A stretch of 64,000 nt of DNA from Hydractinia symbiolongicarpus (lineage: Eukaryota; Cnidaria; Hydrozoa; Anthoathecata; Hydractiniidae): the NCBI RefSeq assembly GCF_029227915.1, contig NC_079877.1, positions 12,771,351 to 12,835,350 of the forward strand. Direction: 5' to 3'. The notes below the pieces were generated by a model. That model was not told the DNA's origin, searched no databases, and saw nothing but the letters and a program-made list of their open reading frames with translations. Made by a program: the position numbers and the translations under genes. Below, piece by piece: positions 8,668 through 20,900 of this stretch (position 1 is its first letter; each line of letters starts with the position of its first letter).

Positions 8668-10842
8668 TTATTTATTCTTATTTTTACCTTTTTTAGCAGA
8701 CTTATTTTTTTTCGGGACATCCTTTAACAAAGCGTGGCCCTCGCTTTTAATATGCCCAAAAAGTTTATTTCGAGTTGGAAATATTTTCTCGCAAACTCCA
8801 CACTTAAACAATTCGCCATTTTGTTTCTGGCTAGTTGACGCTGACTGTTTCTTTTCGCCTCCATTTTTATTCGATTGCTGCTCTCCGTTTAAGAGCTTCG
8901 TTGTATCGGAATGACTCTCCTTCGCATGGTCATTAATACACTCTTCCGAAGGACTATTTCTGCTTTCTTCTTCTAAAGTTTTCCTTCTTTCTAACTTTTT
9001 ATGAATGATAATTTGCTTACCGTGGTGTTCTATTTTGTCTTTGTTATACCTTATGGAATCCGATATAAGTGATCTATCCAAATGCGCTAGTGTAACCTCA
9101 CCCTCGTCATCAGCCATCACAACGTTTTCATCTTCAAAATCATTTTGATCGTTTGACACACCATCCGTTTGATTGGTGCTTTTAGTGTTCATTTCATCAC
9201 CCTCCTCCTTCGTCTGCTTGTATTTTTCGTCCGCAAACACAGTGTCTTCTTCTTCATCTTCGCTGCTCTCTTCTTCACTAGAAGAATCTTCTTCATCTGA
9301 GTTTAGTAACAATTTCCGACCTTTTTTTCGATCAGCTTTAGATGCACGTTTTTTATTAATAACCATCGAATCAGTGAGTGGGCTTCGGCCAAGCGAGGCA
9401 CTCCGTAATCCATATTCATCAGGCATATCTTGTTGCCGCATGCGTTCTGCCGAATCTCTAATTTCTCGCTTTTTCGACTTTTTTCGCGGGAGAAATAGCG
9501 AGTCTTGAGACGATAACACTAAATGTAAATGTCGTTCTCTCCATTCCCGTTCTTCGATATCTTCTTCTAGCATGCCTTGTTTATTCTTTTTCTTTTTTTG
9601 GTTTTTTATCTTCGTGGAAGCTTGTCTAGAGCTTGTTCCTTTCATCTTCGTATACACCAAAGAATCCGTTGTATGAGAAATCATAGACTCACTATTAGTT
9701 TCGTCCACGCTTGTTTTTTTCCCTTCAATAACATTCAGTTTAACCACATTTTCCGGTAAATTCAAAGAACTTAAACGTGAGAAACACTCGCTAGTTTCAT
9801 TTTCACATTCCGTATTCTTTTTACGTTGATCTATATGTAAATCTTCCAGCAAATCAATTTCTAGTTCGCTTTTGATCAGTTCTACGTTTTCTTTGTGTTT
9901 CTTTGATTTCTCGTGGTTGGCTAGCGCTTTTTCCGATTTGAAATTTTTATCGCAAGCGATACAATAGAAATGATCGATCATGTCGTTCTCGCTATCATCC
10001 GTGTTGTTCTCGCCTCCGAACTGCTCGTCGAAATGAGAGTCGATGTCGTCCAACTTCGAATGATCAAACACCATCCACTCCTGCTCTTTGTAGCCATCTA
10101 ACTCCTTATTTCGATTGCGGATATCTTCCTTTCGCTTCTCTTCCATTTTACGCTGGTTTTCGGCTTGTTTCGCTTCTAATTCTTTGCGATATGTTTGGAC
10201 ACGCTTATCTCGTTTTCGAACGTACGCAACTAACGCTCGCACTTCTTCGTTTCGTTTTTTCTTTGCTGTATCACGTGACTTTTTATTTTCTTTCTCCATC
10301 AGACGCTGTGTCGGCCGATTAGGAGCCTGGCGCAGGTCGTATTTTTCTTTCCATACGAAAGATTTCTTCGTACAATAACCCAGCCAGAAAGAATAAAACA
10401 GTTTAACTGTCTCGTCATAAGAACTTGTCGAATCTCCGAAATCGGGTACCTCATAGTCGCTCTCTCCTTCCAAGTAGGGCTCGTCTTCTTGAGATATATT
10501 GCGAAACACATCGCGAAATACTGTGTAGAAGCCTTTCGGACCGTCATTGAAACCACTATATACACCAGGATTGAAGTACTGCATAACATCGACAGAGTCG
10601 TCGACATAATCCTCGCCACCTTTTAAAATTGCCTCCCTATGTTTGTCATACCACGCACGTTCTTGTTTATCACTCAGGACGTCGTAGGCAGACTGAATTT
10701 CGTGAAAAATGCGAGTATTGTCTTCAGTGTTGTCATGATTTTTATCAGGGTGGTGAGTTAAAGCAAGTTTTCGATAGGAACGTTTGATTTCTGCATCGTC
10801 AGCATCTCGTTCGACGCCAAGAACTTCATAATGGCACCTCAT
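8668..10842 (-). CDS. DNAJC21: DnaJ homologue subfamily C member 21 (ribosome biogenesis co-chaperone)
   Basis: Orthologue of DNAJC21 (yeast Jjj1), an Hsp70 co-chaperone that helps recycle factors from the pre-60S ribosomal subunit. The protein has 724 aa from an ATG in near-perfect Kozak context (GCCGCCATGA). J domain at residues 1-70 has the catalytic HPD at 31-33 in LALTHHPDKN and the family-specific QERAWYDKHREAILKGG end. Next come the conserved GFYTVFRDVF (about 104-113), SFWLGYCTKKSFVWKEKYD (151-169) and a charged coiled coil (183-250). C2H2 finger 1 uses C294, C297, H310 and H316. A long acidic/basic low-complexity region contains a Glu/Ser run near 9240-9300. C2H2 finger 2 (C681, C684, H697, H703) and a Lys-rich tail end the protein. 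The CDS is intronless. Vertebrate proteins are shorter, the extra length lying in the acidic linker. Confidence 0.96.
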   Translation of the reverse strand: MRCHYEVLGVERDADDAEIKRSYRKLALTHHPDKNHDNTEDNTRIFHEIQSAYDVLSDKQERAWYDKHREAILKGGEDYVDDSVDVMQYFNPGVYSGFNDGPKGFYTVFRDVFRNISQEDEPYLEGESDYEVPDFGDSTSSYDETVKLFYSFWLGYCTKKSFVWKEKYDLRQAPNRPTQRLMEKENKKSRDTAKKKRNEEVRALVAYVRKRDKRVQTYRKELEAKQAENQRKMEEKRKEDIRNRNKELDGYKEQEWMVFDHSKLDDIDSHFDEQFGGENNTDDSENDMIDHFYCIACDKNFKSEKALANHEKSKKHKENVELIKSELEIDLLEDLHIDQRKKNTECENETSECFSRLSSLNLPENVVKLNVIEGKKTSVDETNSESMISHTTDSLVYTKMKGTSSRQASTKIKNQKKKKNKQGMLEEDIEEREWRERHLHLVLSSQDSLFLPRKKSKKREIRDSAERMRQQDMPDEYGLRSASLGRSPLTDSMVINKKRASKADRKKGRKLLLNSDEEDSSSEEESSEDEEEDTVFADEKYKQTKEEGDEMNTKSTNQTDGVSNDQNDFEDENVVMADDEGEVTLAHLDRSLISDSIRYNKDKIEHHGKQIIIHKKLERRKTLEEESRNSPSEECINDHAKESHSDTTKLLNGEQQSNKNGGEKKQSASTSQKQNGELFKCGVCEKIFPTRNKLFGHIKSEGHALLKDVPKKNKSAKKGKNKNK

Positions 10843-13130
10843 GGCGGCTTAATTTATATGTTGACTATAAAAGAAAATAAATAAGAAAATCAAATTAAAC
10901 ATTTTCTCGTTTCAAGAAAAAACTTCCAATCAGAATGAAAACACGATAACAAAAACATATTTCTGGATAAGTGATTTTAGTTTTTAAAAAAATATTAAAG
11001 CAAGTACTCGATACACAATTATACAAAAACTACGTTCTTAAAAAATAACATTTATATTGGCTTTCACTTGTATATACCGTACTAAAAAGTATAGAAAAAA
11101 ACAGTTTAAAAAATTAAAACTGGTTATTTCTCAGAACATTTCGCTTCCACTATCCTTTCCCCACAGCAGAGTGGAAATCAAAATTTCCAATTTTCCCAAC
11201 AATCAACTATTGTTCTACTAGAGGTCGTTTCGCAAAAAAAGTTAAAATCACTTGAACTTCTTGTTTTGTCGTTTGGCGGAAATTGTGTTTATTTTTTTAA
11301 TAACCCGTTAAATACCGTATTTTTGAAATCACAGCATTAAAATGAACAAGGTTTTTGTGTCTGACCAGGGATGCTTTAGGTTTCCTATTTTTTTTAATAG
11401 CGAGAAAAAACATTTTTACACTTCCACGTTATTTTAAGTTTATCTTTAAATTTTCATGAGTCAAACTTTCAGATTCTCCGAATACTTTACAAACTTTCTG
11501 TATACAAACGCTGGATTTAAAAACTACTAATATCACAATATACGCAACCGACTGCTACATAAACCAGCTACGTTTTTCCTTATTTTTCGTAAATATATGT
11601 TAGACCCGCAGAGATATATTTTAAGAAAAATAACACTCACTAATCCCACCTAACCTATAGAGCTGAGGAAACATAAGAAGATTTCATAGATAAAAAAGCA
11701 GAGAATCTGAAAGGCAAGTTTAATGGTCATAGCTAAAGAAAATTCCCGGGTAAACAATAAAAACAGGGCCGAAGCAACCTAGGGGCCGGGGGAAAAATCA
11801 GTCAATTATTAGGAAAGAATTTCCTGGGGGGATAAAAGTGGCAAAAAAATCGTGTTCTAACCAGCTTGCGCCTTGAAATGTTTGATAAATTTACTTTTTA
11901 CTTAAAATGTTTGATAAAGTACTTTTTCGTTCAATTTTTTGAAGCACAAAAGATAATCATATAAAATTGATTTTACCCACTTTAAATCTCTTTAGCATTA
12001 GTCATTATCACTTTCCAGTTTCCCGCATTTTTCTCTTCAAATCTTTAAAAGTAGTTACGTAAAAATAAACTTAAACCAAACCGCCGTAAATATAAACTTC
12101 TGATTTTAAACTCCCTCTACAATTCTTTTAATCAGTAAATCTTTGGATTTTGGCAAATCTATTCTAACAACACTTTATTCAAAAACGTCAAAATACTTTT
12201 GATCAATATTGACTTTATTACACAATTATCAGAAAAAAATAACACCATAATTCCAACATTTCACAAATAGTGTACAAAAAATCTTGACAGTGGCGGACAT
12301 CCAAAATACACAACTCAAAAATGACATGCTAAACATACGTAGAGACAAACATATTAAAAATTTGCAAAAAAATATGAATAAAACAATATAAAAAGACTAC
12401 ACAGTTTTTTCAATGAAATTTTTACAGTGTGTTGCGTTGGTAAACCCTTTCAGCTGTAGAATGAGTAGACTATTACTTTGTCTTTTGTGTCACAATAATT
12501 AGTCAGCTTAATGTATTAACATAACATACTTTTAATTATGCAATTAAAAATCTCCAAATGAACTTTCCCACAATGGCCATAAAAAAACAACCTTTTAACC
12601 TCTCGTCTCAGTACCAACAGCTGACGTAAATGCCAAACCATCTTAAAACTTTAAAGTTTACTTACTTGAAAACAAAATAAAATGAAAAAACCATCAAAAA
12701 TAAGAACTTTAATCTTCTATTTATACCTGAAATATAGGAAGCAAATCAACGCTGTCTTAAAGCGTAAAGGAGCTTATTGAGATACCAGTAAATCAAAGAA
12801 GGGACAACACATAAAGTGTCCATTTTCATGTAATAAATAGTTTATAGCCATTAGTATAAGCTTAAATCAATGCAGTTATATAAGTAAAGTTAGAAAGAAA
12901 GAAATTGACAAAAGCATAACATGTTTTTAACGAAAAGCAATGCAACAAGAACAAATTTTAGCTGATCCCGAAATATTTATTTATAGTGTAGAATAGTCAA
13001 CTTCTTACTTAAAACATGTATTTACCTTGTGTGTTAAGTGTTGAGCAGCTTTTTTGTTTTCATTTTAATAATTCCACATTGCTGGACATAAAGAATTAAA
13101 AATAACCCTTGCATCCTAACCCCATGCATT
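10843..13130. other. Intergenic, AT-rich, nothing recognised
   Basis: 2.3 kb of very AT-rich sequence upstream of DNAJC21. The first few hundred bases should hold its promoter, but no motif stands out. No ORF, inverted repeat or similarity to other parts of the window was noticed. Confidence 0.4.
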
Positions 13131-14580
13131 AGTTTGCATTAGACATTGCCTTGACAAAGGTGAGCTTGCCTGTGGAGTGTTTGTCGACTTACAAAAAGCT
13201 TTTGATACTGTTGACCACAAAATCCTTCTATCCAAGCTAAATCACTATGGTATTCGGGGAAAAGCAAATGATTGTTTCAGGTCTTATTTAACTGGTCGTC
13301 TCCAGTATGTCTCAATCGGTGAATTCAAATCTCAACTTAAAGCCATTCTACATGGTGTGCCTCAAGGCTCTGTTCTTGGTCCGCTGCTGTTCTTGTTGTA
13401 TATTAATGATCTGCATAATTGTATCAAATCGTCAGAGACCTATCATTTTGCTGACAACACTCATCTGCTGAAATTCTCAAAATCACTAGAATTCCTTTGT
13501 AGAGGGATGAATGCTGATCTTAAACGCCTTGTGTGTTGGCTTAACGCCAACAAAATATCACTGAACTCCAGCAAAACAGAGTTTTTTGTATTTAGATCCC
13601 AATCTCGTAGGCTTGAATTTTTACCTTTTTTGATTCTATGCGGTAAGCGCATTTATCCTAGCAAAAGTGTGAAATACCTGGGTGTTCATGTTGATGAACA
13701 TCTTTCCTGGAAGTTTTATGTCTCATCTGTGGCTACTAAACTTCAAAGAGCCAATGGGATGTTATCTAAAATTCGTCACTATGTTCCCCTAAAATCCCTG
13801 CTAAACATTTACCATGCTATCTTTAGTTCTCACTTAAGCTATGCTTGCCAAGTATGGGGCACTCGAGACACCACAGTAGCCCACAGAATACTTACACTCC
13901 AAAAGGCTGCCCTTAGGCTGATCACCTTCAGTGAACCAAGATCCCCATCTTTGCCTATATTTGCAGAACTTGGAATTCTTAAATTCTTCGACCTAGTTAA
14001 AGTCCTTAACATTCAATTTATCCACAAATTCCTAAACTCTAACCTTCTATCTGACACACTAACCTCACTCAAATTTGATCGAATCTCACACTTTCATGAA
14101 ACTAGATGTAACACAATTGGTTTGCTTATTGAACCAACAGTTAACACATCGACGTTTGGATCTTTTTCATTCTCTAGAATCTCCACATTACAGTGGAACA
14201 ATCTGCAAAGAAATTATCCTGATACTAACCTCACAAACTGTAAATTAAGCACAATCAAATCCCTAGCTACAAGTTTCTACATGAGTCAATACATCAACTA
14301 GCTTTCCTCTTCATTATTTTGTCTCATTACTTTTTTCTATTTGACTATATGGTACTGAATTTTCATTTATACTAATTATAATCAATAATGCTTTTTCATT
14401 TTAATCTTTGTAAACTTACAGTATTTACTGACATATGAAAATATTTCACATTTTTCTTGGTGGCTTTCTCCTTTGTTTAGCCTTGGCTATCGGGAAAGTC
14501 TCCTTCCTAATTGCTAATTTATTCTTTTAGTAATGTAAATTGTCATTTCTTAGGTAAATAAATGTTTACTTACTTACTTA
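13131..14580 (+). mobile_element. 5'-truncated non-LTR retrotransposon (CR1/Jockey-like LINE)
   Basis: Homology to a LINE reverse transcriptase begins abruptly at about 13140, in the middle of the RT domain (DKGELACGVFVDLQKAF). It continues to the ORF stop at 14301, then a 3' UTR and a tail ending in repeated TTAC units (14559-14580). A 5' truncation plus a short-repeat 3' tail is the hallmark of target-primed insertion. No convincing target-site duplication was found. Confidence 0.85.
13140..14301 (+). pseudogene. LINE reverse transcriptase fragment, catalytic box FADN
   Basis: Open for 375 codons but lacking the endonuclease and the RT N-terminus. Motifs: VDLQKAFDTVDHKIL (first catalytic Asp), GVPQGSVLGPLLFLLYINDL, then YHFADNTHLL at 13441-13470. 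The usual FADD has become FADN (13447-13458), which removes a metal-binding Asp. The thumb follows, with KYLGVHVDEHLSWKFYV and the AHRILTLQKAALRLIT block typical of CR1/Jockey-group elements. The intact frame combined with a broken active site suggests a fairly recent, dead-on-arrival copy. Confidence 0.85.
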
Positions 14581-17557
14581 TGCAATCAATGCACAGATCA
14601 AGGACGTTTTACTGATAATTTACTACTCTTTAATAGTTTTTTTGGCAGATAACAGAGGGGGAGAACGGAGGGGGAGAATGGAGAATGAAGGGGGAGAGCG
14701 GAGGGGACCTAAAGTTACCATTTTATTGCCTGTTGATTTTTACTGCACATGTGTGGGAGTCCTCTAAAGGTAAACATTGAAACTTGTCCATAGCATTTAG
14801 AAATGGCACCAAGAGTGGAAGTGTACAGGAGGAACGTTTTTGTTTACATTTGGGCATCACATTAAAACCCTAGACCTTGTATCATGTTATAATTCTTGAA
14901 TTCCTGAAACACCTTGTATTTGCTATGTTTTGGTAGTTTATATAATTTTGCTACAAAACAAGACCTGAACGTTCTAAAATACAGTGCTGATATATAAAAA
15001 ATAAGAATGACTGTTCAAAGTCTAACTGGCTCCACTCGCAGGAAATTAAATATTGCTGCGCTTATTCTGAAAAAGTGTCTGAAAATTGGTTAAAATCATT
15101 GTGACATTTGCCGAAATAATTTCACATATTTTACCTTTCTCTGTAATTTTCTCTTTTCGCTGGCAACAATGAATGGCTATGACATGATATCCTGAGCCTT
15201 ACGTCTATGATGTACCATATTACCAGTTTCACTGGCACTGAAACTTGTGAACTTTATAGAACAAACTCTTATTATACAGACTGTAGAATTTTCAGGAAAA
15301 ATTTTTTATTACCACGGTGCTCTCTTCTATAGGCCCCCTTTGATAATTCGCTTTACTATGTTTTTCTAATGTCACATCTGTATTTTTTTGAGCATCAGAA
15401 ACAGTAAATGGTGATGTTTAGAGCAGCTACTATAGCTTCATCATCTGAGACAAGTCAGGAAGTATTGCAATTTTAATCATAATCTTTAGAAATAATCACA
15501 TTGGAAATAACACATCACAGTATGAAGACATAATTCACAGAAATAGGACGTTTTAGTTGATTTCTTTTTCCCTCCACCCTTGACCCTCTCAAATGCCTAC
15601 CTTGTTCACTAGCATTTTTGCAAGGTTATTTTTAGGGATGCCTTATAGTCAAAATCATGTGGCAAGCGGAGTTGCCACATCATCGCTAGAGCTGTTTGTT
15701 TCGATAATCACATAATTAGGACAGTGTATGCTAACTACCAACCATACAGCACAGTTTCCAAGAATTGTATTACATTACTAAAAGGAATAGATAGTAGAGA
15801 TAGCTAGTTATATCTATTTGCTGGATAACTGTTTAGCTAACCGCCACAAGGACAGAAGCTGCAACTTATGGACAGAACATAAAAAAGAAATTTTGGCACA
15901 GTATGGCACGTAGCTTCAATAATGCCATAGCTTAGTGGCGTCACTGGCAAAGTGAGGACCCTAACTGGGGTCTGTGTAGCTCAAATGTCAAAGTGAGCAT
16001 TCATTACATACTTTAAGACTCCCCTATCTAAACGCCATGGCACCTCCTGGAAATAAGACAGGGTATATAGTCATGTAAAATATGCATATCTATCCATCCA
16101 TCTATAAATCCGCCAGAAGAATTAAAAAAGACTTATATGAAGGACTTGCTGTCTGGCTTGAGTGACTGCTGTTTCTCGCTTGAATGTGCCAAAAAATTTC
16201 GGGATTCTCCTGAATCTTATGGATTACCACCCGAAATTGCGCCCCTCGCCCGTGTTTTAGCGTCAAGTTGCAGCCCTTTTCTTTTCTGGGCTAGCGCGCC
16301 TTATCACTTTTAAAATCGTCCTTTTTAGGCCACAATTGGTCCAAAAATTAAAAATGTTTTGTTTTCGCCAAAGTTTTGCTCAGTTAACGGAAAAAGCAAG
16401 TGGGAGATAATAGTGGTACTTAAATACTGTTTTTGTCACCTTGTCCCAAAGTGGTCTAAATATTAAAACACGGGTTTGTTTTAACCAAAATTTGGCTTAG
16501 TAAAGAAAATAGAATGCTAAAGAGAATATTCAAATTGAGATTTCAATTCTCCCACAATTTCGTTTTTACAAAATCTTAACCAAAGTCCTGATTTTTAATC
16601 TTCACTTGCTTCTTCTTCTTACTGCCAGTTAATTTTCTATAACATTCGTATTTTAATTATTTTCTCCAGCCACAGCATTTCATCCACTGTGAATTTTTTA
16701 CCCCAAGAATTTTTTTTTTAAAGTCACATTTTGAATTTGCACACACTAAAATTCCAATTTTCTATTTTCGTGCCATGACAAACTCCCCTCTCCTTCCGTC
16801 CCTCACGAGTATGTTACTGCCGTCATTTTCTAACTACAAAAAAAAAAAAAACAGACAGACAGACAGACAGGCAGACAGACAGAAACAGATATGTGACACA
16901 CATCGTCGCGAAAGTGTCCACTTTCACAGCTCACGCGAAATTTATAGCGATTGGAATATTTCACGTGGGTAGAAAATTGACTGAGGAAAACTTAAAACTT
17001 ATATATTTCTAATGAATATAAAAAATTTAATACATTAAAAAGACAGGATATATATTAAAAGCGACAATCATTAGACTTATGTAAACACAAATTTCATTGA
17101 ATCCCAAACTACAAAAATAAAAATATGTCTCTCCAATAAAAACTATGAATTAACTTTATTTATTTACATCGTTAAAGCAAATATTTCAGCCGACACGGCT
17201 TCACACTTGATATGCCCAGAGATGAATGTGTTTTACAAACATTTCAACAACTCAAGCAGTAAAAATTTCAGCTAAAAGAGTTCAAAACTATTGACTTACA
17301 GCAAGATAGTGACACAGACAAATTCAAAAATGTTCACCGGAAGAAAGTAAAGGGTCGTTCAAAGAATTGAAGAAAACGGTAAAACGGTATTTATCCCAAA
17401 GCGGTTTTATAAATCTTCAGCAAGAACAAAAAGAATAAAAAATCCTATGATATTTTCATGCTTATGTCAATCTGAAAAAGCTTCGCTTCACCGATGCAAT
17501 AAAAAATAATATAAAAAATAACCAAACCCTAGATTTATATTAAAGGGATATTTTAAA
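14581..17557. other. Intergenic; minor simple repeats only
   Basis: No gene. A purine-rich imperfect repeat (GAGGGGGAGAACG-like) lies at 14655-14706. A (CAGA)n microsatellite lies at 16852-16883. Bases 15958-15985 (GGTCTGTGTAGCTCAAA) resemble the 3' part of the SINE at 61540-61731 and may be a fragment of it. Confidence 0.4.
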
Positions 17558-17734
17558 ATACCTTATTCGTACGATTTATTGTGCATTTGCAAAAATTAGT
17601 ATTTGTAAAAATCAAAATCTATATTTTGCCAAAACTTCACTAATTTTTTCCATTTTTGTGTAGGTAAACTTAAACTTGGGCGAAAACTTTGCCCCAAAAT
17701 CAAAGTGCGCGAAAAATTCATACGAATAAGGTAT
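17558..17734. mobile_element. Mariner-type MITE with TA target duplication
   Basis: Perfect 14-bp inverted termini: ATACCTTATTCGTA at 17558-17571 and TACGAATAAGGTAT at 17721-17734. Taking TA as the duplicated target, the element is CCTTATTCGTA...TACGAATAAGG, about 173 bp. The interior is weakly palindromic and has no ORF. It lies 143 bp beyond the AP1S stop, so it is probably in that gene's 3' UTR or just after it. Confidence 0.7.
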
Positions 17735-17876
17735 AACTTAATATTTGTTTTCAAATTTTTCACGCTAACAACATTAACAATAAATCTTTGTTTCCAAACC
17801 AATTGTGACGATTAGATAAATCCTAACTGCTCGAGATTTTGCGCTATAACACTATCCTGTCAAAAGAAAAGAACAT

Positions 17877-17921
17877 CTAGAGTAGACCAATATCTTCCAA
17901 TGCTTGTTTTATTTCACTATC
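17877..17921 (-). CDS. AP1S: AP1S terminal coding exon
   Basis: Acceptor GCACTCTTAG, then GAT AGT GAA... encoding [14 protein letters not shown] and TAG. This short, variable linker plus LEDIGLL fits the C-terminus of sigma-1 subunits. The 3' UTR continues to lower coordinates. Confidence 0.85.
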   Translation of the reverse strand, partial: DSEIKQALEDIGLL

Positions 17922-20900
17922 CTAAGAGTGCAAAAAATACTGAGATAAATATCGTGTGTGAAGGGAAATCCTTGTGCGTTATTTGTAAGTGCAAGCTGAC
18001 TGCGCATGCGCACCTACCTCCTGTAATGAATCTTGAGCCTGCACTGCAGCTAAAACTTTCTTTTTACTCGTCTCTTGTATCTCGCCTCCAATGATAAGCT
18101 CATCCAGCATGTAGTATGCCTATAAATTTAGACAAGTACAACAATATACGAAATTATGAAAAAACACTGAGCTATTAGCAGTCCCCAATAAAAAAGGATA
18201 ATAAGTCGATATTTACTCTAATGTAACAGGGTGACCACAGATTATACAACTTCGTAGTTTTAGAAGATTTTATGTAGAATTTAGGAGTTCTTTGGGTCGA
18301 TTCAGGAGAAAAAAAAAAAAACGTGCAAAAACTATTCCATATTTGCCGAAATATTAGAAGGAATAAAGAGTTATGAGTAATCAAGTCTTTTCTTGTTTTA
18401 ATACTAGAGAGGCTGCTCATTTCAAATTGCAGTAACTATGTAAATATGATTCATCAGTCCTGTAGCAAGATAAACATAATGTTAATTTTTTTGTCACATC
18501 GTAAGAACAAAAAGTTACTATTTAAAAAAAGTGAAGATTTTTGTCATGTTTACATTTTTTTCGCAATTTTTTTAAAATGAAATTTTAATACGCTAACAAT
18601 AAAGCCAATGAGACAATCTATTCTCAGGCAGTAGTAACAAATTCAATCTTTTAGCACAATCGAAAATTTCACTTCCGTGTCGCCACACATTTCTGGAGAG
18701 GTAAACATTTCCATAACAATTACTATAAGAATAGACATAATTACTGCATTCTGATTGGCTGTATGTACGGTCTGTGTTGTCAAAAATGGCGACGGAAGTG
18801 TTGCAAGTAACAAAATCAAAACTGGCGACGAAAGTTTAATTCCCAGGCAAAAGAAATTTAAAAAAATTATTTAAATTTGGATTAGTAAAATTAAAGACAA
18901 TTAATTCTGATATATATCACAGCCAAATCTCGGTATAGGTTACGGGAAATAGCAAAGAATGGTTTTCCTTTGTCACGTGGTGTCATTCGTAAAGAGTGAG
19001 CCAATGACATAAATTTTAGGACTTACGTGCAGGGCACTTTAGTTACACTCATAAGCGCAAGAAATGAACACATAAAATTTGGTACTTATTACAAAAATAC
19101 CAATGGGTTTGTTTACAAAAGAGAACAACCTCGATGTTGTTTGATATTGTTCTTACAGGTAGCTTAGCTACTATAGTTACATATAGGATTAAACTAGCAT
19201 TTATTACTTAATACTCAGTAAAATAGGTCAAGTTTGAATATTAAACTTTTTCGCTATAGCTAGCTAGACTAAGCATAAAAGGACAATGTTGAGCTTTTTA
19301 GCTGGGTTAAAAGTCAAAACTTATAGAGGAAAATTACATCACATTTTTTAAGATTATTTGAGAACACCTGCAGGAAAATGCATTGTTCATCAAGTTACCC
19401 CATATGGCTAATATGGAAGATTTCTTCATAAAAAGCATCAGAAACCTTTTTCATGTGGATTACTTTTACATTAAAAAAAATTTAAAATTTGAAGATAAAC
19501 TGAGTTCTTAATTTTGGCCATTTTTGGAGACGCCGATAAACTCTTTTTGACAGCATATCAATTTGACAAGCCATGTGTACAGAAAACATTCAAGTGATTC
19601 TCAGGCTTAAAATAATTCAAACAGATAAAATGTGTCCCAGGTTTAGGACCAAATACCTTATCCAGCTCAGAGAAAGTGGGAATGTGCGTCTAAAGCACAG
19701 TGCTAAATACATAATCTAAATTTTATGCCGTATAAAAACAAAGTGGTTAGAAAGTTATTTTTTTGTCCACCTGGATCTGCAACACGTTTACTTTGCACTA
19801 ATCGCCCAATCTGGTGCCACGCACAATTAATTTTTAAAATATCCACATGAATTTTTTATGCAAAATGAAAAGCTAAACAACTGTATTTGCTTTGCAGAAG
19901 AAACAATAGGCTTATCTTTATCATAAGTCCTGTGAATGTTGGTTTATGAAAAAGATATTCTTAATGCTATAAGCGCTCCACTGGATTTGTAACACATTAC
20001 ACCAAGTTTCCTCCATGTGAAACAGTTTACGCTTTACAAGTCTTAACCTGAAGACTTTAGGTCTTCCTACTTCAAGCGAATATTACTTCTGGCTATACTT
20101 TCCCAAATTGTTATTTTTTAAAAGAAAATCTACCAATATTATTTATATATGCAGAAATTTATTTATGAAATATAGGTTTCAGTTTGTCGTGGAAACATGT
20201 TTACCAACATGCAATGTCTTGCATACCTAAATAGCTATATACTCAAGTCTTGAATGTTCACTGCTATGGGAGGTCTAAATAACTAGCTAGCTATTTTTAT
20301 TTAAAATGACAGAATGCCTTGAAAAAGCTTTTGTGCAGCTAGCTACATTAAAGTAATATATTTAGCTCTTGTACTTTATCACTTAATTACTTAATATCAA
20401 ATGTGCCCTGGAGTGCTGTCATGGTACTGGCTAGGTAGCTTAAAATCACAAAATAAATATCATCCAGATGTGACCATCCCTCATCATCAGACATCGGAAA
20501 GGCGTTTCTGTTCTTTACCTCTCATTGTGGGGTACCTCAAATTCTTGTAAATCCAATGAAAAAAAATTACTTAAGAATTCCTCTTCTTTCCCTTGCACTA
20601 CTCATGGCATTTCTTTGCATGTCTTTAGTTTCAAGCCGCGATCCCTGAGCTTCCAACCCCGTCTCAGTCACAAGTTTCAGCGCTAGCCAAAATGACGGAC
20701 AACGTCGAGGAACTCTGGGTAATTTTGAAAAAACGTGGTTCTGCCTTATGATTTTCAGATATTTACTGCTGATATCAGCATATTTTGGCCCTCGGGTGCC
20801 ACACCTCCGTACATATAGGAGTTAATTATCTTTAAATAACCATAAATTTTCTAATTCAAATATTGTAAGCATACTTAGTCAACTTTAAAAAGAAGAAATT

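Noticed and set aside
9173-10378. Plus-strand ORFs opposite DNAJC21
   Set aside because: Ser/Phe-rich antisense translations of the acidic and basic regions of DNAJC21.
20694-20725. CpG-richer patch with ATG ACG GAC AAC GTC GAG and a following GTAATT, possibly a first exon in the AP1S intron
   Set aside because: Only nine codons, a weak donor, and no downstream exon could be linked.
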